From assembly GCA_022824865.1 (NCBI GenBank), contig JAJDZD010000039.1:1-55105 (forward strand): DNA of 55,105 nt. Direction: 5' to 3'. The DNA is from Chloroflexota bacterium. GTDB lineage: Bacteria; Chloroflexota; UBA11872. The position numbers and the translations under genes are program-made. Below are positions 40,837 through 49,002 of this stretch, one piece after another. The notes under the pieces are model-generated. The model worked only from the letters and a program-made list of their open reading frames with translations. It searched no databases and was not told the origin of the DNA. The stretch's first letter is position 1. The number at the start of each line of letters is the position of its first letter.

Positions 40837-42408
40837 ATGCGGGCCATGCTGGTCGCCGTGGCAGGGGTTCTGGTGTTTGCAACGCCCGTTTTCGGCCAGT
40901 GGCCCACGACCTGTGTCGACCTGAACGACATCGTGGAGCGGCACCTGGGCAACGACCAAAACGTCGGGATCTACCAGCAGGTCTTCGGCGACGGTGCCGA
41001 ACAGGGCTGCCGGACCGACCACGTCGACGACGTACGCCGCGCGTTTGCCTGGGCGTTCGACGAAACGTCCGCATCTGGCGATCCGAATCTGCCGGAACTC
41101 GCTTGGCCGACCAGCTGCGTTGAACTCAATGACATCGTCGAGGCTCATCTGGGTAATCACCACAACGTCGGGATCTACCAGCGCGTCTTTGGCCCGGCGG
41201 CCGAGGACGGTTGCCGGCGCGATCACCGTGACGAAGTGCGTGAGGTGTTCGCATGGGCGTTTGGGGCTAATGCCTTGCCAGGACAAGCGCCGCCGCCTTG
41301 GGACGCCACGACAGGAGTCCTCAGGGACGTGGAGTATGCGATCGGCCTTCCGAACGACTGGCGTCAGACAGCCCGCCACCAGTTCCAACGAAGCGAGCCT
41401 TGGGCCATCCTTCAACTGAGGCCAACAGGGCTGTCTGATCACACGCTCAAACAGCGGGCGGAGTCGGTCCGGGACGGTCTGGAACAGGAGCTTCGCGAGC
41501 TTTGGCCAAATTACGCGCTGTTTGAACTGACGTCCTTTCGGGAGGTGACCGGCGGACCGCAGCACGCCTACGAGATCACCTACCGCATTCAGAAATCTTC
41601 GCGCTACTGCGTGGTCGTCGTCACCGAGCGAATCGGGGCCGCAACAACCTGGTACGGCCTGGACCGTGGAGTTCGCGCCATCAACTGGATGTGTGAGGCG
41701 GACGTGCCGCTTCATGGCGACTCGACCAGGGCTCTATTGGACTCCCTGCGCGTTACGGGCAAGCCCGACGACTACTACACGCAGTCGCTGATCTCCAACG
41801 GCGTGCTGATCAAGGCCGCCGCCAAGGTAAGACCGGAAGCCCTGGAAGCGGCCGCGACTGTCGTGAATTGGATGCTGGAGTCGGCTCGAAATGATGTCGC
41901 CGCGTGCATGGCCGAGGTTGAGGCCGGCCTGGCCATCATTCCAAGGGACGACTTCGTGACGGCGCTCCCTGAGTTTGCCTGGCTGAGCGGCCAGGCCGAC
42001 TTCACGGGCAGGACCTACGACTCGTTCGAGCTACGCGGACTGGGCGCCGTGCGCGGCCAGCCCGTTGCGGCAACGTCCGAAGAGTCGCTGCTTGGAATTG
42101 GCGTTCCCAAGGACCTGAGCGTGAGCGTTTACGTATTCGCGACCGCAATCCAGAACCTGTGCTTCACACCTGAAGACGCCAGGAAGTGGAGCGGCTTCTA
42201 TTCCAGGGCCTTACAGGCTGACCTCAGATCAGGATCATTCTTTATGCATGATGTGAACGCGTTCTTCGCCACGTTCACCAGCGCCCACTTCGGCGTCACG
42301 AACCAACTGGGCGACCGCTCGACCAGTCGGGACATGCTTCGCAACGACTTTCCCGACATCTTCGAATCCCTTAGCCGGATTTTCGGTTCGCCCCGCCCTC
42401 TTGCGTAA
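40837..42408 (+). CDS. Secreted protein: two tandem WPTTC domains plus unknown C-terminal domain
   Basis: 523 residues. Signal peptide 1-20 (MRAMLVAVAGVLVFATPVFG). WPTTC copies at 22-74 and 90-142, the second WPTSCVELNDIVEAHLG. From about 165 comes a larger globular region with VEYAIGLPNDWRQTARHQFQ and WAILQLRPTGLSDHTLKQR, loosely like PsbP/DcrB-type domains, although the match is weak. A helical region (about 315-520) has SQFL-free, unassigned sequence. The mature N-terminus is nearly identical to that of the 38667 protein (FxQWPTTCVDLNDIVE). ATG 40837 is used; GTG 40828 is possible. No ankyrin repeats. Confidence 0.78.
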   Translation: MRAMLVAVAGVLVFATPVFGQWPTTCVDLNDIVERHLGNDQNVGIYQQVFGDGAEQGCRTDHVDDVRRAFAWAFDETSASGDPNLPELAWPTSCVELNDIVEAHLGNHHNVGIYQRVFGPAAEDGCRRDHRDEVREVFAWAFGANALPGQAPPPWDATTGVLRDVEYAIGLPNDWRQTARHQFQRSEPWAILQLRPTGLSDHTLKQRAESVRDGLEQELRELWPNYALFELTSFREVTGGPQHAYEITYRIQKSSRYCVVVVTERIGAATTWYGLDRGVRAINWMCEADVPLHGDSTRALLDSLRVTGKPDDYYTQSLISNGVLIKAAAKVRPEALEAAATVVNWMLESARNDVAACMAEVEAGLAIIPRDDFVTALPEFAWLSGQADFTGRTYDSFELRGLGAVRGQPVAATSEESLLGIGVPKDLSVSVYVFATAIQNLCFTPEDARKWSGFYSRALQADLRSGSFFMHDVNAFFATFTSAHFGVTNQLGDRSTSRDMLRNDFPDIFESLSRIFGSPRPLA

Positions 42409-42912
42409 CCCTCGGCGACGCGTGGAGACGTGTCCGACCTGCTGAATCCGCGGCGGGCCACGTCCGATGTGGCGCCGCCCAGGTTGCACCCGGCCTGGGC
42501 TGGCGCCTCTCGCAAGGTGGCCAGCGCGCTGTCGATGGTCACCGCGATCCGCAAAGCTCCAACGTCACTTCAGATCATCCGTTCGCCTGCCGATCGTCGG
42601 ACATTTGCGTCCCTGCGCATGCTCTGATCCCTTGCCACTCGTCCTCGGACAGTATACACTATCCGGGTAAGCCACGCAACCCTCTCCGCGAATGCCCATC
42701 GCCCCGCTTCTGCAGCCACTGTTCGCACGCCTCCGGCGGCTCGTCCCCGCTCCGCGCATCTCGCCACGCGCCCCCCTCACCTCGCGCCTCAAATCCGGCC
42801 GGAAATGCACCCCGCGCCGCCTCAAGAGTTTTTTGGAAAAAACTCTTATTGCGCGCGAGACCCCCGATTTCGTCCGCTCCAGCCGGCGCCATCAGCAAGC
42901 AGTCGGCGGCCC
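42409..42912. other. 504-bp gap between convergent genes
   Basis: No gene seen. It contains a GTATAC-centred AT-rich spot (42652-42657) and, at 42824-42847, the AT-rich palindrome AAGAGTTTTTT-GG-AAAAAACTCTT, striking in this GC background. The remainder is C-rich with no coding signal. Confidence 0.45.
42824..42847. terminator. AT-rich perfect palindrome, possible bidirectional terminator
   Basis: AAGAGTTTTTT and AAAAAACTCTT are exact reverse complements around GG. It lies between the convergent 40837 and 42913 genes, where a terminator acting both ways is expected, but it is 416 bp past the first stop and 66 bp past the second. A dispersed repeat is an equally good reading. Confidence 0.4.
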
Positions 42913-43401
42913 TCACCGCCGGTCCAGGTACCGCTCCTGCACCCAGCCGCCGGCTTCCAGTTCCACCCAGGTCAGCCCTTCCGACTGGCGCGAGCGCCCG
43001 GTGAGGTCCACCCGGGCCTGGAAGGGCAGGATGCGCAGGACGCGGCCCTGGGTGGTGGGTTCGGTGCGCACGTTCAGGCCGTCGGTGGCGTTCACCTCGC
43101 CGGTCCGCGAGGGCGTGGGAGTGGGGGTTGGCACCGGAGTGGGCGTTGCCGCGGGGACGTCGGGCGCTGGTGTTTGCGGCGGGGCGGGCGCCAGCACGGT
43201 GGGCACGGGCCCGGGGTTGGCCACGCCGACTTCAGCGGCCGGGCGCGGCGGCGGCCGCTGGCTGGCCACCGCCTCGACTTCGGGTCCAGACAGCAGGAAG
43301 CGCAGGATCACGATGCCCACCACCGGCACCGCCAGCGTCCCCAGCAGGCCAATGGCCAGGGCCAGGCGACTTTCGCGAGCCCAGCGGTCCCAGAAACTCA
43401 C
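42913..43401 (-). CDS. Membrane-anchored SH3b-domain protein
   Basis: 162 residues: cytoplasmic start MSFWDRWARESR, transmembrane helix at about 13-37, a Pro/Thr-rich linker at about 48-98 (TPTPVPTPTPTPSR), then a bacterial SH3 domain with NATDGLNVRTEPTTQGRVLR, LPFQARVDLTGRS and GLTWVELEAGGWVQERYL. SH3b domains bind peptidoglycan or peptide ligands at the cell surface. Anchor, linker and module echo the LysM protein at 7589-8200, suggesting a family of wall-binding surface proteins. Confidence 0.85.
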   Translation of the reverse strand: MSFWDRWARESRLALAIGLLGTLAVPVVGIVILRFLLSGPEVEAVASQRPPPRPAAEVGVANPGPVPTVLAPAPPQTPAPDVPAATPTPVPTPTPTPSRTGEVNATDGLNVRTEPTTQGRVLRILPFQARVDLTGRSRQSEGLTWVELEAGGWVQERYLDRR

Positions 43402-43896
43402 GGCTCGTCCCGCGGGTGCAACCTTGTCTGGTCACGGTATCGCACGGCGGGGGGCACGGTCGGATTACGGAGACGGTCGTGGGTCATTTGAGCTATGAGC
43501 AGCGAAGCCTTCTCCGACCGGACGGGAGGTACGGGAAACCGCGTTGGTGCCTGAAGTCTCGACCCGAAGCCGCCCGCATCCCACGGCGGGCTCGGGACAG
43601 GTTCTGCCTCTCCCCTCGGAGAAGGGACGATCGGCGCCCCCGCCGATCAGTCTTCAACGCCGACCGTTGCTCTTCTAGCGAGAGGCAGTGAGACGACGGA
43701 TCACTCCAGGGACCGGAGTCCGATCAACGTGACCCATCACCCGTTTGCCCACAGGCGGGCGCCATGTGCGAGAATCCTGGACACCTAATCTGGTCGGGCT
43801 GGCGCTCTTGACCATTCCCACGGCTCGGGCCGTAGGCTCGCTCACCCTCTACAGTTTTTCGTGGATGGTCGCTGCGACGCGCCAGCGGTTGTTGTC
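43402..43896. other. 495-bp gap upstream of nadA
   Basis: No gene or RNA recognised. It includes a related but degenerate version of the CCTCTCC-GGAGAGGG-type repeat near 43607-43626 and a perfect 8-bp hairpin, GATCGGCG-CCCC-CGCCGATC (43629-43648). A TTGACC at 43809 could be a -35 box for nadA, without a good -10 partner. Confidence 0.4.
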
Positions 43897-44964
43897 ATGA
43901 CTCTTGATACAGCCACCCTGGAATCCACCCGGGCCGCGCTGCGCGCCAAGCTGCACGGCATCGTGCCCGACTTCGAAGTGGACCTGAAGGCCGAACTGGC
44001 CTACCGCATCAACCGGCTGAAGACCGAGCGTGGAGCCGTGATCCTGGGTCACAACTACATGGAGCCGGCGCTCTTTCACTCGGTCTGTGACTACACGGGC
44101 GATTCCCTGGAGCTCAGCCGCGTGGCAGCCACGACCAAGGCGGACCCGATTGTCTTCTGCGGCGTTCGCTTCATGGCCGAGACGGCCAAGATCCTGAATC
44201 CCGAGCGCACCGTGCTGCTGCCGGCGCTGCGGGCCGGCTGCTCGCTGGCCGAGTCCATCACCGCGGAGGACGTGCGCGGGTTGCGGGCCCGCTACCCCGA
44301 CGCGCCGATCGTGGCCTACATCAACACGTACGCGGACGTGAAGGCCGAGGTTGACGTGTGCTGCACGTCGAGCAACGCGGCCAAAGTCGTGGAGTCGCTG
44401 GATTCCGACGTGGTGATTTTTCTGCCCGACGAGTACCTGGCGAAGAACGTGGCGCGGGAGACGGGCAAAACCATCGTGCTGCCCAGCACCACCCCGATAT
44501 CGGCGGACGCGCGCGCCGAGGCCGCCGGCAACGGCGTGCACTACGACATCGTGGGCTGGACCGGCCGCTGCGAGGTGCATGAAAAGTTCACGGTGGAGGA
44601 CGTCGAGGCGGTGCGCGCGCAATTTCCCGACGTGGTGGTGCTGGCCCACCCGGAATGCAGCCCCGAGGTTGTGGACGCGTCGGACTTTTCAGGCTCGACG
44701 GCCGCGATGACCCGCTATGTCCGCGAGGTTGAAGCGCCGCGCTATCTGCTGCTGACCGAGTGCAGCATGGGCGACAACATCGCCGCTGAGGCGCCCGAGA
44801 AGGACATGGTGCGGCTCTGCTCGGTGCGCTGCCCGCACATGAACGAGATCACGCTGGAACACGTCCTGGCGTCGTTGCGGGAGAACCGCGAGCAGATCGA
44901 GGTGCCGGAGGACATTCGCGTGCGGGCCCGGCGATCGATCGACCGGATGCTGGAGATCGGCTAG
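43897..44964 (+). CDS. nadA: Quinolinate synthase
   Basis: A 355-residue [4Fe-4S] enzyme that condenses iminoaspartate with dihydroxyacetone phosphate to quinolinate for NAD synthesis. AVILGHNYMEPALFHSVCDY, GDSLELSRVA, FCGVRFMAETAKILNPERTV, LLPALRAGCSLAESITAEDV, YINTYADVKAEVDVCCTSSN, VVLAHPECSPEVVDASDFSG and RLCSVRCPHMNEITLEHVL cover the three cluster cysteines (AGCS, PECS, CPHM) and the substrate sites. ATG 43897 is preferred to GTG 43861. nadB and nadC are not nearby. It lies just upstream of the Fe-S assembly group, on which it would depend. Confidence 0.95.
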   Translation: MTLDTATLESTRAALRAKLHGIVPDFEVDLKAELAYRINRLKTERGAVILGHNYMEPALFHSVCDYTGDSLELSRVAATTKADPIVFCGVRFMAETAKILNPERTVLLPALRAGCSLAESITAEDVRGLRARYPDAPIVAYINTYADVKAEVDVCCTSSNAAKVVESLDSDVVIFLPDEYLAKNVARETGKTIVLPSTTPISADARAEAAGNGVHYDIVGWTGRCEVHEKFTVEDVEAVRAQFPDVVVLAHPECSPEVVDASDFSGSTAAMTRYVREVEAPRYLLLTECSMGDNIAAEAPEKDMVRLCSVRCPHMNEITLEHVLASLRENREQIEVPEDIRVRARRSIDRMLEIG

Positions 44965-44988
44965 CTCGAATCCTCAGATTCAGGCTGG

Positions 44989-45978
44989 CTAGTTGAGGCC
45001 AACTCCCGGCACGCTCAGGTAGTCGCGCAGATCTCGGGAGACGCTCGAGCGCTTGAGCTTACGCAGAGCCTCGACCTGCAACTGCCGGATGCGCTCGCGG
45101 GTCACGCCGAAATGCGCGCCAATCTGGTCCAGGGTCCAGGGTTCGTGACCGTCCAAACCGAAGCGGCGCACCAGGATGGTTTGCTGCCGGTCCGGAAGGA
45201 TGGCCAGGGCGCGGTGCAGGTCTTCACGCAGGGTTCCCGCCAGCAGGGCGCGGTCGGCCGTGTCGGGATCTGGATCTTCCACGAAGTCCGCCAGCGACTC
45301 ATCGCCGTCTTCGCCGACGGGCTGTTCCAGCGACATGGGCGCGCGGCTGGCGCGAACGATCTCAACGACGCGCTCCGGCGCCATGCCCAGGACTTCACCC
45401 AACTCGGCGGGGGTCGGCTCGCGTTCCATCTCCGCAGCCAGCTCAGGCGTGACCCTGCGAATCTTGCGTAGCGCTTCTACCACGTGGACCGGGAGCCGGA
45501 CCGTGCGCGAGTCGTTGGAGAGCGAGCGGGTGATGGCTTGTCGGATCCACCAGGTGGCGTAGGTGCTGAACTTGAATCCGCGGCGCCAATCGAAGCGCTC
45601 CACGGCTTGCATCAACCCCAAGTTGCCTTCCTGGATCAGGTCCAGCAGCGGCAACCCGCCGGCGGCGTAGCGCTTGGCGACATTGACGACCAGCCGAAGG
45701 TTGGCGTCCACAAGGTGCTGGCGGGCGGCGGCGTCGCCAGCCTCCACGCGCTTGGCCAACGCGATTTCCTGAGCGGCCGTGAGCAAGGGAACTCGGTTTA
45801 TTTCGTTGAGGTAGAGCCGCATCGTGTCCTCGATCGACTCGTCGCCGGTAGCGCGCGCGGTATTCGGCGCCTCGGTCTCCTGTGTCGTGGCTTCCTGGCG
45901 GCGATCGACTGACGCCAGGTCGTTTGCCCAATGGCCCAGCGCAGGCGATGGTTCGTAGGCCACATCTGTCGCGTGCAT
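44989..45978 (-). CDS. Primary-type (RpoD/SigA-like) sigma factor
   Basis: 329 residues. Region 1.2 (DTMRLYLNEINRVPLLTAAQ), region 2 (NLRLVVNVAKRYAAGGLPLL, QEGNLGLMQAVERFDWRRGF, FSTYATWWIRQAITRSL), region 3 (LPVHVVEALRKIRRVTPELA) and region 4 (LPDRQQTILVRRFGLDGHEP, GVTRERIRQLQVEALRKLKR) are complete. There is no acidic region 1.1. The length and full set of regions fit a group 1 or 2 sigma factor; I cannot tell the housekeeping factor from a close paralogue. It is divergent from the SufR-like regulator across 196 bp. Confidence 0.92.
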   Translation of the reverse strand: MHATDVAYEPSPALGHWANDLASVDRRQEATTQETEAPNTARATGDESIEDTMRLYLNEINRVPLLTAAQEIALAKRVEAGDAAARQHLVDANLRLVVNVAKRYAAGGLPLLDLIQEGNLGLMQAVERFDWRRGFKFSTYATWWIRQAITRSLSNDSRTVRLPVHVVEALRKIRRVTPELAAEMEREPTPAELGEVLGMAPERVVEIVRASRAPMSLEQPVGEDGDESLADFVEDPDPDTADRALLAGTLREDLHRALAILPDRQQTILVRRFGLDGHEPWTLDQIGAHFGVTRERIRQLQVEALRKLKRSSVSRDLRDYLSVPGVGLN

Positions 45979-46039
45979 TCATGCCTCGTCGGAGAGCGTG
46001 ACGACGATCAACGTTGATCGCCCGTCATTCGACGTGGTG

Positions 46040-46045
46040 AGTATA
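46040..46045 (-). promoter_or_regulatory. Candidate -10 box of the sigma factor gene
   Basis: TATACT on the minus strand, about 62 bp upstream of ATG 45978, within an AT-rich island (46040-46100) unlike the GC-rich surroundings. No good -35 box is found at 17 bp. The palindrome CGTTTAAACG (46075-46084) and a perfect TTGACA on the + strand (46093-46098) also lie in this divergent promoter region. Confidence 0.35.
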
Positions 46046-46074
46046 CATGTTTTTCCAGAAAAATCCGTCTAAAT

Positions 46075-46084
46075 CGTTTAAACG
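46075..46084. promoter_or_regulatory. Palindrome in divergent promoter region, possible operator
   Basis: CGTTTAAACG is a perfect 10-bp palindrome in the AT-rich island between the sigma factor and the SufR-like regulator, immediately upstream of a TTGACA box (46093-46098) pointing at the regulator. An autoregulatory site for the regulator is plausible. No -10 box at normal spacing is clear. Confidence 0.3.
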
Positions 46085-46174
46085 TCTTCAGATTGACATC
46101 TCGCACCCTGTAACCAGTTGGTAGGGGCTATGCGGCGGTGGTAGGTTCGATTAACGACCCGGCGCTGGCGGCGC

Positions 46175-46831
46175 ATGTCCGAGCAACCCGCAAATCCCCG
46201 CGAACAGATCCTGCACGCCCTCAAGATGCAAGGGGCGCTTCAGTGTCGGGCGATTGCCGAAACCATCGGCAGCAGCCTGTCAGCCGTCCGACCGCATCTT
46301 GACCGTCTGGTGGCCGAGCGACTCGTCCGGGTGCAGGTGGTGCGCGGCGGGCCCGGACGCCCACGCCACCAATTTGAACTGACCAGCGCCGGTCACGCGA
46401 GGTTCCCGCAGGGCTACGGGGAATTCGCGAAGGACTTCGTGGAAGCCGTGCTGGCCCTCGGCGGGCACGACCTGTTGAATCGAATCCTGACGCACCACGA
46501 GGACAAGCAGTATCAGCGGTTCGCGCCGCGGCTTTCGGGTCTGGATTTTCATGCGCGTGTGCAGGAACTGCGGCGCATCATGGACGAGTGCGGCTTTATG
46601 CCGCAGATCGACCGAACCGAGACCGGGTATGTGCTATCGGCGCATCACTGCCCGATTTGGGACGTGGCTTCAACCTGCCGGGCGGGGTGCGACTCCGAAT
46701 TGCGGCTGATCCGGCGACTCGTCGAAGCAGAAGTCGTTCCGCTGGAGGTAGGACCCCGCGAGGGCTGCGCCTGTACATACGCAATCCGAGAACGGTCGGT
46801 GCTGCCGCAGTCCTTGCCCGCCACGACCTGA
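46175..46831 (+). CDS. SufR-like winged-helix regulator with iron-sulfur cysteines
   Basis: 218 residues. The N-terminal winged helix has REQILHALKMQGALQCRAIA, SSLSAVRPHLDRLVAERLVR and GPGRPRHQFELTSAG. The C-terminal part carries LSAHHCPIWDVASTCRAGCD, SELRLIRRLVEAEVVPLEVG and REGCACTYAIRER: cysteines spaced as in SufR, the cluster-sensing repressor of Fe-S assembly genes. The cysteine desulfurase gene starts 25 bp downstream, which strongly supports that role. Cluster loss would be expected to relieve repression. Which residues bind the cluster is inferred by similarity of spacing. Confidence 0.83.
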   Translation: MSEQPANPREQILHALKMQGALQCRAIAETIGSSLSAVRPHLDRLVAERLVRVQVVRGGPGRPRHQFELTSAGHARFPQGYGEFAKDFVEAVLALGGHDLLNRILTHHEDKQYQRFAPRLSGLDFHARVQELRRIMDECGFMPQIDRTETGYVLSAHHCPIWDVASTCRAGCDSELRLIRRLVEAEVVPLEVGPREGCACTYAIRERSVLPQSLPATT

Positions 46832-46856
46832 GCGCGGCGCGCGCCGGCGCGTCCCA

Positions 46857-48035
46857 ATGCCAGTGGCAGCCCAACGCATCTACCTGGATCACGCGGCGAC
46901 CACGCCCCTCGACCCCGTGGTGCGCGACGCCATCGTCTCCGCGTTGGAGACGTTGCCGGGGAATCCCAGTTCGCTGTACGCGGAGGGTCGAGCGGCGCGG
47001 GACGCGCTGGATGCGGCCCGCTTGCAGGTCGCCGAGGTGCTGGCGGCTGACCCCGGCGAGATTGTGTTCACGAGTGGGGGCAGCGAGGGTGCGGCCCTGG
47101 CTATCCGGGGCACGGCGTTTGCCGCGGCCCGTGAAGGACGGCGTCACCTGGTGACTACGGCCGTGGAGCATCACGCGGTGCTGCACACGGTGCAGCTGCT
47201 GACGCAGCGGCACGGATTCGAGGCCACGGTGATTCCCGTCGATGCGGAGGGACTCGTTGATACGGAAGCGGTGACGAACGCCGTTCGCGCGGACACCGCC
47301 CTCGTGAGCGTGATGTATGCCAACAATGAGATGGGCGCCATTCAGCCAGTGGCCGACGTCGCCGAGGCGCTGCGCGACCATCCGGCGTTGGTCCACACGG
47401 ACGCCGTGCAGGCGCCCGGGCAACTGCCGATCGACATTCCCACGCTGGGCGTGGACCTGCTGAGCATCGCGGCGCACAAGTTCTATGGGCCGAAGGGCGT
47501 GGGTGCACTCTTCGTGAGGCGAGGCGTGCGGCTCAGTCCGCAGATTGTCGGTGGATCGCAGGAGCGGAATCGACGCGCGGGGACCGAGAACGTGGCCTTT
47601 GCGGTTGGCCTGGGTACCGCGCTGCAACACGCCGAGAGCGAGCGTCCCGCCTCGGCAGCGTACAACGCGCGCCTTCGTGACCTACTCATCGAGGGCATTG
47701 CGGCCATCCCCGGGAGCCGCCTGAATGGGCCCAGCCGGATGCGACTCGCGAACAACGTGAACATCTGCTTTGCAGGCGTTGAAAGCGAGTCGTTGCTGCT
47801 GGGGCTGGATGCCGCCGGGATCGCAGCGTCCAGCGGCTCAGCCTGCACCTCGGCCTCTCTGGAGCCTTCGCACGTGTTGCTGGCGATGGGAATCGAGCCG
47901 GATCTGGCCGCGGGCAGCCTGCGGTTGACGACCGGCCGTGGGAATACGAAAGCGGAGATTGAGCGGACGCTGGAGGTGCTGCACGAGTTGGTCCCGCGAG
48001 CGCGTGGCGCGGCTACCCGCACGGCAGCGATTTAG
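46857..48035 (+). CDS. Cysteine desulfurase (IscS/NifS family)
   Basis: A 392-residue PLP enzyme that takes sulfur from cysteine as a persulfide for Fe-S clusters or tRNA thiolation. RIYLDHAATTPLDPVVRDAI opens the protein, then GNPSSLYAEGRAARDALDAA, EIVFTSGGSEGAALAIRG, VEHHAVLH, NNEMGAIQPV, HTDAVQAPGQ, the PLP lysine in SIAAHKFYGPKGVGALF, GSQERNRRAGTENVAFAVGL and catalytic cysteine in SSGSACTSASLEPSHVLLAM. The short loop form matches group I (IscS/NifS) enzymes. No iscU is adjacent. It lies downstream of the SufR-like regulator. Confidence 0.94.
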   Translation: MPVAAQRIYLDHAATTPLDPVVRDAIVSALETLPGNPSSLYAEGRAARDALDAARLQVAEVLAADPGEIVFTSGGSEGAALAIRGTAFAAAREGRRHLVTTAVEHHAVLHTVQLLTQRHGFEATVIPVDAEGLVDTEAVTNAVRADTALVSVMYANNEMGAIQPVADVAEALRDHPALVHTDAVQAPGQLPIDIPTLGVDLLSIAAHKFYGPKGVGALFVRRGVRLSPQIVGGSQERNRRAGTENVAFAVGLGTALQHAESERPASAAYNARLRDLLIEGIAAIPGSRLNGPSRMRLANNVNICFAGVESESLLLGLDAAGIAASSGSACTSASLEPSHVLLAMGIEPDLAAGSLRLTTGRGNTKAEIERTLEVLHELVPRARGAATRTAAI

Positions 48036-48116
48036 GCTGCTTCGACGACGCCGTCCACGGTGCCTGGTCCGAATCGTAGAATTGGAAAACTTTCAGCGGG
48101 CGGTAGAAGGGTCGTC

Positions 48117-48329
48117 GTGTCGGCAGAACTGATTGGGATCCTGAGCGTGGGCGCGACGCTGCTCATCGGGCTTGGCGGGCTGATTATTGGAGTGAGCTTT
48201 AGGCTCCACAGCGAACTTCGCGGCGACTTGCGCCAGTTTCGCGAGGAGAACAGCCGCCAACACGGCGAGCTTGCCGCACGGATTGACGGTCTCAACGCAC
48301 GGGTCGACGGCCTTTCCGCACAGCCCTAG
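48117..48329 (+). CDS. Small membrane protein with coiled-coil tail
   Basis: 70 residues from GTG 48117 (AGAAGG at 48105-48110 precedes it; the frame is open from GTG 48060). A transmembrane helix of about 4-28 (LIGILSVGATLLIGLGGLII) is followed by a charged coil (LRGDLRQFREENSRQHGELA) ending in ARIDGLNARVDGLSAQP. The layout matches the 67-residue protein at 15045-15248. It sits between the desulfurase and the HesB/IscA gene, but no Fe-S role is evident. Confidence 0.6.
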   Translation: MSAELIGILSVGATLLIGLGGLIIGVSFRLHSELRGDLRQFREENSRQHGELAARIDGLNARVDGLSAQP

Positions 48330-48440
48330 CTCAGCGCGCCGCACGCGACTGAACATGTGGCGAGCCCCGGCCGGGTTGCGTAGGCTCAAGGTGCGGCGCG
48401 GGACTTCCTGCGGCGCGTCTCTGAGCTAAGGAACGCCAAC

Positions 48441-48872
48441 GTGGCCACGAGCGACGTGCTGGATTTGATGGATCTGCCAATGGCCGACGCGCCGATCCTT
48501 GTCGTGCAACCTTCGGCCGCCGCCGAGTTTGACCGGATGCGGACCAAGCGCAACCGGCCGGACGCCGTGCTGCGCGTGCGCGTGATCGTGGATTCCGGCT
48601 GCGGGGACTTTCGCTACGCCATGGGCATCGAACCGGGACCACGCGAAGGGGATCAGAGCATCCCGGCCCACGGTGTGACCGTGGTGGTCGACCCAGAGAG
48701 TTCCGAGTTGCTTCGCGGTTCCACTCTCGAATACAGCGACTCGCTGATGGACGGCGGGTTCAAGGTGCTCAATCCACGCGCCCAGTCCGTGTGCGGTTGT
48801 GGCCAGTCGTTCAGCCTGACCGGCCGGGAGATCACGAGCGAGCACGTTCGGGGTGGGCTGGGCGGACCCTGA
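48441..48872 (+). CDS. HesB/IscA-type iron-sulfur carrier
   Basis: 143 residues. The A-type carrier cysteines are present: VIVDSGCGDFRYAMGIEPGP has the first, in place of GGCSGMxY, and SVCGCGQSFSLTG the C-terminal C-x-C. VTVVVDPESSELLRGSTLEY lies between them. There is an N-terminal extension of about 20 residues. Such proteins pass Fe-S clusters or iron to target enzymes. The GTG 48441 start follows the small membrane protein by 111 bp. With the desulfurase and the SufR-like regulator it makes a minimal Fe-S assembly group; NadA and the MetV-like protein are potential clients. Confidence 0.85.
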   Translation: MATSDVLDLMDLPMADAPILVVQPSAAAEFDRMRTKRNRPDAVLRVRVIVDSGCGDFRYAMGIEPGPREGDQSIPAHGVTVVVDPESSELLRGSTLEYSDSLMDGGFKVLNPRAQSVCGCGQSFSLTGREITSEHVRGGLGGP

Positions 48873-49002
48873 CGATCCAGGCTGGACCAGCACGGTCCTG
48901 AAGCTGGCAGGCTGCCGGAGTGGTCTATCGACAACGCGCCCGCGCCGTGTGGCTTGGCAGGATGGACGCCGCTCACGCTGAACTGCTGAATCGGAAACTG
49001 TC

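Noticed and set aside
46100-46165. Possible tRNA (GGTTCGATTA resembles a T-arm)
   Set aside because: No acceptor stem or anticodon arm can be formed around it.
48905-48960. Possible tRNA-Leu/Ser (GCCGGAGTGGTCTATCGAC resembles a D-arm)
   Set aside because: No matching acceptor or T-arm follows before ftsY.
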